64,000 nt of DNA from Candidatus Gastranaerophilales bacterium (GTDB lineage: Bacteria; Cyanobacteriota; Vampirovibrionia; Gastranaerophilales; Gastranaerophilaceae), in assembly GCA_928722015.1 (NCBI GenBank), contig CAKMWI010000007.1, forward strand, positions 310,001-374,000, read 5' to 3'. The position numbers and the translations under genes are program-made. The notes under the pieces were generated by a model. That model did no database searches. It was not told the origin of the DNA and saw nothing but the letters and a program-made list of their open reading frames with translations. Of this stretch, positions 17,998 to 25,718 are shown piece by piece (position 1 is the stretch's first letter; the number at the start of each line of letters is the position of its first letter).

Positions 17998-19242
17998 ATG
18001 AAAAAAAATTTATTTAATGAAGATGCAATGTCGTTAGATACCTACATTATGGTTAAATTAAAAGAAAAAACGGCTCAATTAACAGAAAAATTGACTCAAA
18101 AAAATAGAGCGCCTATTTCATTATCTATGGGGGCTCCAACTGCAAATCCTCCTCAAGTTTTGATTGAAAAATTAAAAGAATTTTTGACCGAAGCGAATAT
18201 TCATACATATTCAGTAACAAGAGGAGAACCTTATTTTCGTCAAGCTGTTGCACAGAGAATGAAAAACCGTTTTGGAGTTGATTTGGATGCGGATAAAGAA
18301 ATTTTTTCTTTACTTGGTTCAAAAGATGGTTTGGCTAATTTAATTCGATTTATTATAACTCCTGTACACGAAGAGAAAGAAAAAGATATTATTCTCATAC
18401 CTGATCCTGGGTATGCGTCATATTCTCAAATGGTTCAGTGTTCAGGTGGAAAGTCATATCCTATACCTTTGACTTGTGAAAATAATTATCAACCTGAGAT
18501 GGAAGATGTTTTTGCTTCTCTTGAATCTGACGGACTAAATCCGCAAAAAGTTAAGGCTATTATAATTAATTATCCTAATAATCCTTTAGGAGTTTCAGCC
18601 TCTAGAGAATATGTACAATCAGTTGTTGATTTTTGTAAAAAGCATGATATTTTATTGATGTCTGATGCCGCATATTGTGATCTTTATTTTGATGAAAATG
18701 AAAAACCATTTAGTGTTTTAGAACTCAAGGGGGCAAAAGATATTGCTGTAGAATTCTTTAGTTTATCAAAACCATACGCTATAACAGGTTGGAGACTTGG
18801 ATGGCTTTGTGGAAATAGTGAAGTTATATCACGTTTTGCAAAGGCAAAGTCTACAATTGATAATGGAATTTTTAAAGCTCTGCAGAAAGCATGTGCTTAT
18901 GTTATGCTGAGTTCTGAAGGTGAAGATTACATTAAGCAGGGTAATATAAATTATAAACGTAAGCAAACTATAATGGTTAAGGGGTTGAAAGAGTTGGGAT
19001 GGCCAATTGATGAAGAAAAGTTACCTCATTCGACTTTTTATTTATGGCTTCCTATTCCTAGAAAATACAAGGAGTCTTATAAATTTTGTGAGGATATTCT
19101 TGAAAAATCAGGTATTGTAATCGTTCCAGGAAGTGCTTTCGGAAAATATGGAGAAGGGTTTTTCCGTTTGTCTTTTGTTTGTAGTGATGAAAAATTAAAA
19201 GAAGTTATTGAGCGAATGAAAGCAGACGGGTTTAGATATTAA
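17998..19242 (+). CDS. PLP-dependent aminotransferase, class I/II
   Basis: 414 aa. Fold-type I signatures: LSMGAPTANPP near 42-52, NYPNNPLG (191-198), SDAAY with PLP-binding Asp (222-226), SLSKPYAITGWRLGW with the Schiff-base lysine K258, and C-terminal FFRLSF with the carboxylate-binding Arg. Family members such as LL-diaminopimelate, aspartate or alanine aminotransferases look alike; the exact substrate cannot be set by eye. It follows mlaF by 15 nt, so may share its transcript. Ends at a strong terminator. Confidence 0.88.
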   Translation: MKKNLFNEDAMSLDTYIMVKLKEKTAQLTEKLTQKNRAPISLSMGAPTANPPQVLIEKLKEFLTEANIHTYSVTRGEPYFRQAVAQRMKNRFGVDLDADKEIFSLLGSKDGLANLIRFIITPVHEEKEKDIILIPDPGYASYSQMVQCSGGKSYPIPLTCENNYQPEMEDVFASLESDGLNPQKVKAIIINYPNNPLGVSASREYVQSVVDFCKKHDILLMSDAAYCDLYFDENEKPFSVLELKGAKDIAVEFFSLSKPYAITGWRLGWLCGNSEVISRFAKAKSTIDNGIFKALQKACAYVMLSSEGEDYIKQGNINYKRKQTIMVKGLKELGWPIDEEKLPHSTFYLWLPIPRKYKESYKFCEDILEKSGIVIVPGSAFGKYGEGFFRLSFVCSDEKLKEVIERMKADGFRY

Positions 19243-19258
19243 AAATTTATTTTATAAT

Positions 19259-19293
19259 AATTAAAAGACGTACATTTTGTACGTCTTTTAATT
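19259..19293. terminator. Strong bidirectional terminator
   Basis: Perfect 16-bp stem (19259-19274 with 19278-19293) around a TTT loop, core AAAAGACGTACA/TGTACGTCTTTT. A-run and T-run on the two sides serve the aminotransferase (+) and the small gene at 19324 (-). Confidence 0.9.
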
Positions 19294-19323
19294 ATTTATA
19301 AACAAATTTAATCGCATTAGTAA

Positions 19324-19566
19324 TTATACTTCGACGAAAAGTCTTCTTCCGACAATATTTTGCTTTCCGTTATAGTAGCCAGCAAAATAACCGCCCTTCA
19401 CTGGTTTATTTTGGGCATAGTATCTGGAAGAAAAGCTATTACCATTATAGTTTACAAAAGGATTATTGCTATAAGGATTGCTGGATGTTTGTTTAACTAC
19501 CGGTGAAGCAACTTTTACGCTTGGTGCTTGAAATACATTTGATAGAAAATTTACTAAACCTGCCAT
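19324..19566 (-). CDS. Small Asn/Tyr-rich hypothetical protein
   Basis: 80 aa, no recognised family. N-terminal amphipathic stretch MAGLVNFLSNVFQAPSV, then Ser/Asn/Tyr-rich middle (SSNPYSNNPFVNYNGNSFSSRYY), ending YYNGKQNIVGRRLFVEV. No signal peptide or membrane helix. GAGAGG lies 11 nt before the ATG. The N/Y-rich composition is like the C-terminal tails of the minus-strand proteins at 35.5-37.9 kb, so a common fate (surface or export) is possible, but this is speculation. Ends at the 19259-19293 terminator. Confidence 0.6.
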   Translation of the reverse strand: MAGLVNFLSNVFQAPSVKVASPVVKQTSSNPYSNNPFVNYNGNSFSSRYYAQNKPVKGGYFAGYYNGKQNIVGRRLFVEV

Positions 19567-19686
19567 CTACTAGAACCTCTCTACTATAGTAGTTTATTTA
19601 ATAATTAAAATTATTTTGTCATTATTATACCACAATCTTATAAAATTTCTTAAAATAACTTAATAAAAATCATACATATTATGTAG

Positions 19687-19698
19687 TATAATTATCTC
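19687..19698 (+). promoter_or_regulatory. -10 box of leaderless PurD-like gene
   Basis: TATAAT (19687-19692) ends 6 nt before ATG 19699; no Shine-Dalgarno sequence and no convincing -35. Confidence 0.6.
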
Positions 19699-20955
19699 AT
19701 GGAAGAAAATATAAAAAATATTTTAATAGTTGGAAAAGGAGCTGTAGCTTCGGCACTTGCAAAAAAATTAAAACAGAATTCAGGTATTGAAAAAATTTTT
19801 GTAGCCCCTGGTAATGGGGTAGAGTCTGATAGTTATTTTAATATAGATTTAAGAGAAGAAGATTTGACAGGTCTTCTTAAATTTGTATTAGAACATGAAA
19901 TAGATTTAACAGTTCCAGTTTCGGAAAGAGCTTTAAAATCTGATATTGTCTCTTTTTTTCTATCAAATGGGCAGAATATTTTCGGGCCTTCGAAGCAGGC
20001 ATGTAATATAGCGATAAATAAGGCTTCCGGAAAGAAATTTATATATAGATTAAGAGCTCAGACATCAAGGTTTGGCATTTTTGATAAAGCTCAGGCTGCT
20101 GAAGAATATTTATCAAATGCAACTTTTCCTGTAACTATTAGAACTTATGAATGTTCAAGTATTCTTGATGATATGCTTGTTTGCCCGACTATGAGTATTG
20201 CAAAAGAGTTTCTTTCTAATCTCACATTAAAAAATGAAACAGATATTTTGGTGGATGAATATACTTTTGGTCAGAGTTTTACATTATACTTTATAACAGA
20301 TGGGTATAGTGCAGTAGAATTAACTTCTGTGGCAAATTATAAATTTACTCAAGATGGTAATAGTGGTCTATTAACAAATGGTATTGGAGCTATTGTTCCA
20401 AGTCCATTTGTTTCACAAAATGTTATGGAAAGAGTACGTAATATAGTTGTTAGTACTCTTAATATTCTAGAGAGAAAAGGTTCTCCTTATGTTGGAATTT
20501 TGGGAGTGGAAGGTATATATACGTATGATGATAAATTTTATATTAGTGAATTTAAACCGTTCTTACAAGAGCATGATGCCGCTGCTGTTTTGAAGTTGGT
20601 AGATGATGATTTAATAAGAATATTCAAAGCTTGTATTGATGGGTATTTTGCGGATGAATATGAAATGATAAAAATGAATGATTATACAAGTGTTTCTGCC
20701 ACCGTGCTATCTTGTAAGGAAAATAAGGTTGTAAAAGGGTTGGAAATGGCAGAAAATTTTGAGGATATTGATTTTTCAGGAATACTAAAATCAGAAGAAG
20801 GTGAATATGTAACTTCAAAGGGGGAAGTATTTACTATTTCCAGAATGGCTTCAACATTGTCGAGGGCAAGAGACTATTTATATGAGGATTTAGGACAAAT
20901 ACAATTTGACGGAATAAAATATCGTAAAGATATTGCCTCAGAATATAGATATTGA
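19699..20955 (+). CDS. PurD-like ATP-grasp protein (divergent GAR synthetase paralogue)
   Basis: 418 aa, the length of phosphoribosylamine-glycine ligase. N-terminal ILIVGKGAVASALAKKL resembles the PurD VxGxGGREHALAxKL; VAPGNG, IFGPSKQACNIAINKASGKKF, QDGNSGLLTNGIGAIVPSPF (PurD: DGDxGPNTGGMGAYxPxP) and GILGVEGIY...ISEFKP follow the PurD order. But the lysine-rich ATP-binding strand (VVKADGLAAGKGV in PurD) is replaced by PVTIRTYECSS, and the final E-F-N-x-R is EFKPF. So either a divergent PurD or a paralogue with altered activity. Single-gene transcript, leaderless by prediction. Confidence 0.7.
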   Translation: MEENIKNILIVGKGAVASALAKKLKQNSGIEKIFVAPGNGVESDSYFNIDLREEDLTGLLKFVLEHEIDLTVPVSERALKSDIVSFFLSNGQNIFGPSKQACNIAINKASGKKFIYRLRAQTSRFGIFDKAQAAEEYLSNATFPVTIRTYECSSILDDMLVCPTMSIAKEFLSNLTLKNETDILVDEYTFGQSFTLYFITDGYSAVELTSVANYKFTQDGNSGLLTNGIGAIVPSPFVSQNVMERVRNIVVSTLNILERKGSPYVGILGVEGIYTYDDKFYISEFKPFLQEHDAAAVLKLVDDDLIRIFKACIDGYFADEYEMIKMNDYTSVSATVLSCKENKVVKGLEMAENFEDIDFSGILKSEEGEYVTSKGEVFTISRMASTLSRARDYLYEDLGQIQFDGIKYRKDIASEYRY

Positions 20956-20974
20956 TTTGTAAATATTAAAAAGG

Positions 20975-20999
20975 AAAGCACTGCAGATGCAGTGCTTTT
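20975..20999 (+). terminator. Rho-independent terminator
   Basis: AAAGCACTGCA (20975-20985) pairs perfectly with TGCAGTGCTTT (20988-20998) around a 2-nt GA turn, followed by T. Ends the PurD-like gene; can also act on the convergent pilin operon. Confidence 0.85.
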
Positions 21000-21027
21000 A
21001 TTATGAATTATTTCATCAAGTTTTTGT

Positions 21028-21705
21028 TTAGTAAGGCATTTGCCAGCCGGAATCTACAATGGCGCCATAACAGTAATTGGCATCACCGCCTGTACAATTT
21101 GTTGTCTTTGCTGCTGTTGATAAAGTAGGATTATTATCATCAATAACTTTTCCTTTTTTAGTTACAACCAGACAAAAATAATCACGACCTACTATATTAG
21201 GGTAATCATTGCCGTTAACATCAAAACAAAATTCTCCAATAATTTTATCATCTGCGTTACCTGTGATTGCATCATCAGGACGGGTTTTATAACCCAAAAC
21301 AGCTCCGTTTTTCAATACAATAGATGTATATGACGGGCCTGAAACTGTAGCATCACTTTTATCAGAAATTTTTCTATATTTAATAGCGTTTGTTCCACTT
21401 GTTTTCCAGCAGTCAGCTGCAGCTTTATCTGCCGTGCTGCAAGTTTTAGCAACTGCAAAGTATGCATCACTCAGGAGTAATGTAGGATTTGCAAAATCAG
21501 TTTCTTTTAAACTTTTTGTTTTATTTGTAATTAATTGGTCTGATGCTAGTTGTTGGATAGAACCATTGATACTCTTTAATTGAGTTACAAGAATTCTGTT
21601 ATTAATAGAGCTCATAAGACTTGGAATAGATATGGCTGCAATTGCTCCAATAATTCCAAGAGCAATTAATAATTCTGTTAATGTAAAAGCTTTATTTTTT
21701 TTCAT
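21028..21705 (-). CDS. Type IV pilin-like protein
   Basis: 225 aa. Leader MKKNKA then FTLTELLIALGIIGAIAAISIP (7-28) with Glu at mature position 5. The globular part has FDVNGNDYPNIVGRD (161-175), the same D-x-N-G...P-N...G-x-D motif as the other two pilin-like proteins, and six or more cysteines near 89-99, 160, 178 and the C-terminus. AAAGGAG ribosome site. Second gene of a two-gene operon (14 nt after 21720-22412). Confidence 0.88.
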   Translation of the reverse strand: MKKNKAFTLTELLIALGIIGAIAAISIPSLMSSINNRILVTQLKSINGSIQQLASDQLITNKTKSLKETDFANPTLLLSDAYFAVAKTCSTADKAAADCWKTSGTNAIKYRKISDKSDATVSGPSYTSIVLKNGAVLGYKTRPDDAITGNADDKIIGEFCFDVNGNDYPNIVGRDYFCLVVTKKGKVIDDNNPTLSTAAKTTNCTGGDANYCYGAIVDSGWQMPY

Positions 21706-21719
21706 TTATTTAAACTCCT

Positions 21720-22412
21720 TTAGTTGTCCAAGTATTTTGCATCAAATCCGGATATTTCTGCCAGATAATAACAAACTTCGGTTGAACCGTTTTTGCAGGC
21801 ATTTTTTAGAGTTGCTTTAGGTGAGGATGTTGTATAGCCTGTTCTTAAACAGCTTCCGACATCTCCGGAGTGTATTCCATCATTGTCATCAGTCTTTAAT
21901 GCTATACATATAATCCATCTGTCAACGCCAGCTATATTTGGCTCTTTAGAACCGTTAAGATCGATACCGACAGGCATATACTTCTGATCAGCGAAATTAT
22001 TGATGTTGTTTTTTAGAATGTCTATAGCGACTCCATTAGCTAGTAAAACACCGCTATTTGTCCAAATTCCGACATTGCCGCCATTTAAATTTCTGTATTC
22101 TGAAGCTTTTCCATAACACGCATTAGGTGTTCCTCCTGTACATTCTTTTCTTACTTCCAAGCGTGTTTTTAAAAATTTAACGGGATCATTATATGCGTCT
22201 GTGTTTTTTATATCACTGGTTCCTACACTGGTAAGTTCATTTTGCACTGCATTATTAAATATAGAAACAGTACCTTGCAATAATGACATCATAGCTTTAT
22301 TATTTGTGTCTTTGACAAGTCCTGGTATAACAAGTACTGCTAAGACCCCAACAATAGCGAGTGTTATAAGGACTTCACTTAAAGTAAAACCGTCCTTTTT
22401 TATCTTAATCAT
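21720..22412 (-). CDS. Type IV pilin-like protein
   Basis: 230 aa. Leader MIKIKKDG, then FTLSEVLITLAIVGVLAVLVIP (9-30), Glu at mature position 5. Globular part with IDLNGSKEPNIAGVDR (150-165), Cys pairs near 91/99 and at the C-terminal CKNGSTEVCYY. Role: probable minor pilin assembled by the PilB/PilC system. GAGGATT ribosome site. First gene of the pair; promoter must lie in the 209-bp divergent gap shared with 22622. Confidence 0.88.
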   Translation of the reverse strand: MIKIKKDGFTLSEVLITLAIVGVLAVLVIPGLVKDTNNKAMMSLLQGTVSIFNNAVQNELTSVGTSDIKNTDAYNDPVKFLKTRLEVRKECTGGTPNACYGKASEYRNLNGGNVGIWTNSGVLLANGVAIDILKNNINNFADQKYMPVGIDLNGSKEPNIAGVDRWIICIALKTDDNDGIHSGDVGSCLRTGYTTSSPKATLKNACKNGSTEVCYYLAEISGFDAKYLDN

Positions 22413-22561
22413 AAAACCAATCCTCGTATTATTTTAGTGAAAATTTTGCCATTTTTCTTAATTCAAAGTTTATCAAATATGACAATTATTTAAATAAGTT
22501 TAATATGGCATTATCTTTATATATACTATTTTAACATTATTTTGCAAAAAGTTCAATCGCC

Positions 22562-22590
22562 TTGACTGAATATTTTGAGCAGGTTAAAAT
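22562..22590 (+). promoter_or_regulatory. Promoter of NifU-like/GGGtGRT operon
   Basis: TTGACT (22562-22567), 17-nt spacer, TAAAAT (22585-22590). Predicted start near 22597 leaves a 25-nt leader with the GAAGGGAG ribosome site, so this operon is conventionally led. Confidence 0.75.
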
Positions 22591-22621
22591 TTAGGTGTAT
22601 ATAAGGTGAAGGGAGTAGAAA

Positions 22622-23323
22622 ATGACAAATATACAAGTTTCACAAGAAATTCAAGAAAAATGCTGTGTAAAACGCGGTGTAAAAGGAGTACCTGCTCCAA
22701 TTCCTCAAGAAGGTGAATGGACAAAGTGTAAAGAAATTAAAGACATTTCTGGCTTAACTCATGGTTGTGGTTGTTGTGCACCTCAACAAGGTACTTGTAA
22801 ATTAACTTTGAATGTTAAAGAAGGCGTTATTCAAGAAGCATTAGTTGAAACAATTGGTTGTTCAGGTATGACTCACTCAGCAGCTATGGCTGGTGAAATC
22901 CTTCCTGGTAAAACAATTTTAGAAGCATTAAATACTGACTTGGTTTGTGATGCTATCAATGTTGCTATGAGAGAATTATTCTTACAAATCGTTTACGGTA
23001 GAACTCAAACAGCTTTCTCTGAAAACGGTTTACCTGTTGGTGCAGGTCTTGAAGATTTAGGTAAAGGCTTGTGCTCAATGTGTGGTACTATTCACTCAAC
23101 TAAACAAAAAGGCGTTAGATATCTTTCATTAACTGAAGGTTATATCTTAGAATTAGGATTAGACAAAAATGATGAAGTTATCGGTTATAAATTCGTTAAC
23201 TTAGGAAAAGTTATGGATGCTATTAAAGCTGGTGTTGATCCTAAAGAAGCTTACGAAAAGAATATTGGTACTTACGGTAGATTTGCTGATGCAGTTAAAA
23301 CTATCGATCCAAGAAAAGAGTAG
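22622..23323 (+). CDS. NifU/IscU-like iron-sulfur scaffold protein
   Basis: 233 aa. Cys-rich start (CCVKRG at 14-19; HGCGCCAPQQGTC at about 49-61) followed by an IscU/NifU-N-like segment ETIGCSGMTHSAAMAGEILPGKTI (about 80-103; compare family GCGxxxASSSxxTExxKGKTxxEA) and CSMCGTIHS near 146-154. Annotated in many genomes as an iron-sulfur assembly scaffold beside the GGGtGRT protein, as here (33 nt downstream). Codon choice is unusually regular (GGT, GTT, AAC, GAA), suggesting high expression. The substrate of the pair is not known to me. Confidence 0.8.
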   Translation: MTNIQVSQEIQEKCCVKRGVKGVPAPIPQEGEWTKCKEIKDISGLTHGCGCCAPQQGTCKLTLNVKEGVIQEALVETIGCSGMTHSAAMAGEILPGKTILEALNTDLVCDAINVAMRELFLQIVYGRTQTAFSENGLPVGAGLEDLGKGLCSMCGTIHSTKQKGVRYLSLTEGYILELGLDKNDEVIGYKFVNLGKVMDAIKAGVDPKEAYEKNIGTYGRFADAVKTIDPRKE

Positions 23324-23356
23324 TTGTAGGAATTTTAATTAAAGAGGAAAATAATT

Positions 23357-24358
23357 ATGGCAAATTTTGAAGGAAAAGATAGACGTGAATCTACTTTGAA
23401 AAAAGTTTTACCAGAATATGGTTTTAAAAACTTGGACGAAGCTCGTGAATTATGTTTATCAAAAGGAATTGATGTAGATGCGATTGTTAAAGGTATTCAA
23501 CCTATCGCATTTGATAATGCATCATGGGCATATACATTAGGTTGTGCTATTGCAATCAAAAAAGGTATTAAAGATGCTGCAGAAGCTGCTGAAGCTATTG
23601 GTATCGGTTTACAAGCATTTGCTGTTCCAGGTTCGGTTGGTGATACTAGAAAAGTTGGTCTAGGTCATGGTAATTTGGGTGCTATGCTTTTAAGAGAAGA
23701 AACTAAATGTTTCTGTTTCTTAGCTGGTCATGAATCTTTTGCAGCAGCTGAAGGTGCTATTGGTATTGCAAGAAATGCTAACAAAGTTAGAAAAGAACCT
23801 TTAAGAGTTATCTTAAACGGTTTGGGTAAAGACGCTGCTTATATTATTTCAAGAATTAACGGATTTACTTCTGTTGAAACTGAATATGATTATAAAACTG
23901 GTGAATTAAAAGTTGTTAAAGAAACTCCATTCTCAGATGGTGAAAGAGCAAAAGTAAAATGTTACGGTGCTGATGATGTATCTGAAGGTGTTGCTATTAT
24001 GATTAAAGAAGGTGTTGACGTTTCAATTACTGGTAACTCAACTAACCCAACTCGTTTCCAACACCCTGTCGCTGGTACTTACAAAAAATGGTGCTATGAA
24101 AATGGTAGAAAATACTTCTCAGTAGCATCTGGTGGTGGTACTGGTAGAACTCTTCACCCTGATAACGTAGCTGCAGGTCCTGCTTCTTACGGTATGACAG
24201 ATACTATGGGTAGAATGCATGGAGATGCTCAATTTGCCGGCTCTTCATCTGTTCCTGCTCACGTAGAAATGATGGGTGTAATTGGTATGGGTAATAACCC
24301 AATGGTAGGTGCAACTGTTGCATGTGCTGTTGCGGTTTCTCAAGCTATGAGCAAATAG
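23357..24358 (+). CDS. GGGtGRT family protein
   Basis: 333 aa containing the eponymous SVASGGGTGRTLHPDN motif (about 255-270). Other conserved stretches: GVDVSITGNSTNPTRFQHPVAG and NPMVGATVACAVAVSQA at the C-terminus. No signal peptide. The family is of unknown function and usually travels with the NifU-like protein encoded just upstream; together they look like a two-component metal-cluster system. AGAGGAAA ribosome site. Codon bias like the upstream gene, suggesting an abundant protein. Strong terminator follows. Confidence 0.85.
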   Translation: MANFEGKDRRESTLKKVLPEYGFKNLDEARELCLSKGIDVDAIVKGIQPIAFDNASWAYTLGCAIAIKKGIKDAAEAAEAIGIGLQAFAVPGSVGDTRKVGLGHGNLGAMLLREETKCFCFLAGHESFAAAEGAIGIARNANKVRKEPLRVILNGLGKDAAYIISRINGFTSVETEYDYKTGELKVVKETPFSDGERAKVKCYGADDVSEGVAIMIKEGVDVSITGNSTNPTRFQHPVAGTYKKWCYENGRKYFSVASGGGTGRTLHPDNVAAGPASYGMTDTMGRMHGDAQFAGSSSVPAHVEMMGVIGMGNNPMVGATVACAVAVSQAMSK

Positions 24359-24382
24359 TATAAATTTTATATTTATATAAGT

Positions 24383-24417
24383 AAAAAGACCTTTGTTAAA
24401 TCAACAAAGGTCTTTTT
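24383..24417 (+). terminator. Strong rho-independent terminator
   Basis: 15-bp perfect stem AAAAAGACCTTTGTT (24383-24397)/AACAAAGGTCTTTTT (24403-24417) with 5-nt loop and T-run. Confidence 0.93.
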
Positions 24418-24472
24418 ATAGCAAAAATTTATATTTTTAGCTTTTATTCCTTATAAATATAAGGACTCTGTT

Positions 24473-25270
24473 ATGACATTGATTGGAATTTTAAAACCTA
24501 GATTTAATATTAAAAATGTAAATGTTTCAGAATTAGGTTGGGTAAGACCTGATAAATCAATAGTTTTTCAATCTTGTGATGTTGCACAAAAATATGCAAA
24601 AAATAGAGTTATCCGGGCTTTGAAAAGTAAAGAATCTTTTGAGAGAGGAATCTTTTTAAAGGATAATCTGATTATTTCTGAAATAAATGGGGACAATTCT
24701 CGCATAGTACTAGAAGGTCAGTTACCTAAGATTGATTTTAAAGGTTGTGAATTTGTGCATGGGCATCCTGATATTTCAGAGTTTGGAACAACTCCTGTTA
24801 GTTTGGAAGATTATTTAACTTTTTTAGGTTTAAAATTAAATAAAATGATTGTTTATAATAAAGAGGGGCAATTTTCTACAATTGAAAATGTACAGACAAA
24901 ATTTTTCAGATTTTTGCCTAAAAAATTTATGAAGCTTCTTGAGTTTGCGCAAAATGTCGGTAAAGGTTCAATTGCAGTTTCTGAATATGCAAAAATGTGG
25001 TCAACGTTATTTCCAAAAGATTTGCAGAAAGTAGTCGAAGTATTGATTCACTCTAATCTTGATAATGAATTATTGGCAGATAGGAAACTCGCTCATCTGG
25101 GAAAAATTGTGCAATCTAATCAAGAATTGATGGATTGTATTAAGTTTAAAACCTATGAAGTTTTGGGTAATAGTGATACTCCAATAAAAGCTATTGATAG
25201 CTTTTGGAGGAATAATTCAAAGCGATTAGGGTATAAATATTCAACTAATTTCTCAAATTTAAATAAATAA
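24473..25270 (+). CDS. Hypothetical protein with HxHP...SxxD motif
   Basis: 265 aa, no family recognised with confidence. Residues about 105-125 read FVHGHPDISEF then PVSLEDYLTFLG, resembling the H-x-H-P...S-x-x-D metal motif of JAB/MPN (RadC-like) proteins, but the gap between H-x-H and S is longer than usual. C-terminal half is helical and basic (FFRFLPKKFMKLLEF). No signal peptide. AAGGA ribosome site. Monocistronic, flanked by a terminator and a long non-coding region. Confidence 0.6.
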   Translation: MTLIGILKPRFNIKNVNVSELGWVRPDKSIVFQSCDVAQKYAKNRVIRALKSKESFERGIFLKDNLIISEINGDNSRIVLEGQLPKIDFKGCEFVHGHPDISEFGTTPVSLEDYLTFLGLKLNKMIVYNKEGQFSTIENVQTKFFRFLPKKFMKLLEFAQNVGKGSIAVSEYAKMWSTLFPKDLQKVVEVLIHSNLDNELLADRKLAHLGKIVQSNQELMDCIKFKTYEVLGNSDTPIKAIDSFWRNNSKRLGYKYSTNFSNLNK

Positions 25271-25349
25271 TTTAATTCTTTATCACTTTTGAAAATTAAT
25301 TGTAAAGCTTAAAATATCAATTTTAAATGATTTTTAAATAAAGTGTATA

Positions 25350-25615
25350 TACTTAAAATATAAGATGCGCACAGGTTTAAGAATTATTAACAACATTACA
25401 ATTGATTAGGCAATTCTTAAATAAAAAAAACGTTTATATATATGTAAGGGGAATGCAAAGCCATTCGGAAAAGGAAAATTAGATTTTAAGCGAGTTAATT
25501 ATTTATATGTAAAATAAAAGGATTTAAGTAAAAAAAGTTTTTTTATACTCTCTCTCTCTTAATATCCTCGTGTTTATTTAATGTTGCCACTAATTCTAAT
25601 GGCAACTTTTTTTTT
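25350..25615 (+). ncRNA. Candidate structured RNA ending in a strong terminator
   Basis: No ORF fits in 25271-25718. A -10-like TATACT lies near 25347. Then come CGCACAGG (25367-25374), a 10-bp stem TTTAAGAATT (25376-25385)/AATTCTTAAA (25412-25421), a small hairpin GAATG-CAAAGC-CATTC (25451-25466), a (CT)6 tract (25548-25559), and the terminator at 25583-25615. CGCACAGG and GCAAAGCC are also signature strings of GEMM-I (c-di-GMP) riboswitches, in the same order, but the spacing is larger and the second domain is not evident. Could be a riboswitch-like leader for the downstream carbonic anhydrase or a free small RNA. Confidence 0.35.
25583..25615 (+). terminator. Strong intrinsic terminator without a preceding CDS
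   Basis: GTTGCCA (25583-25589) pairs with TGGCAAC (25600-25606), 10-nt loop, followed by nine T (25607-25615). It lies 313 nt after the nearest upstream stop codon and 103 nt before the next gene. Confidence 0.88.
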
Positions 25616-25718
25616 GTAATATTTGTAATGCTATTTGGGTGTATTTTATTAGTATGATTTTGTATTTCTTATTTTTATAATAGAATTATTAATATAATAA
25701 GAAATATAAGGAGATAAA

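Noticed and set aside
25548..25559. (CT)6 microsatellite as a phase-variation switch
   Set aside because: Not in a coding region or between promoter boxes that I can define; kept only as part of the candidate RNA.
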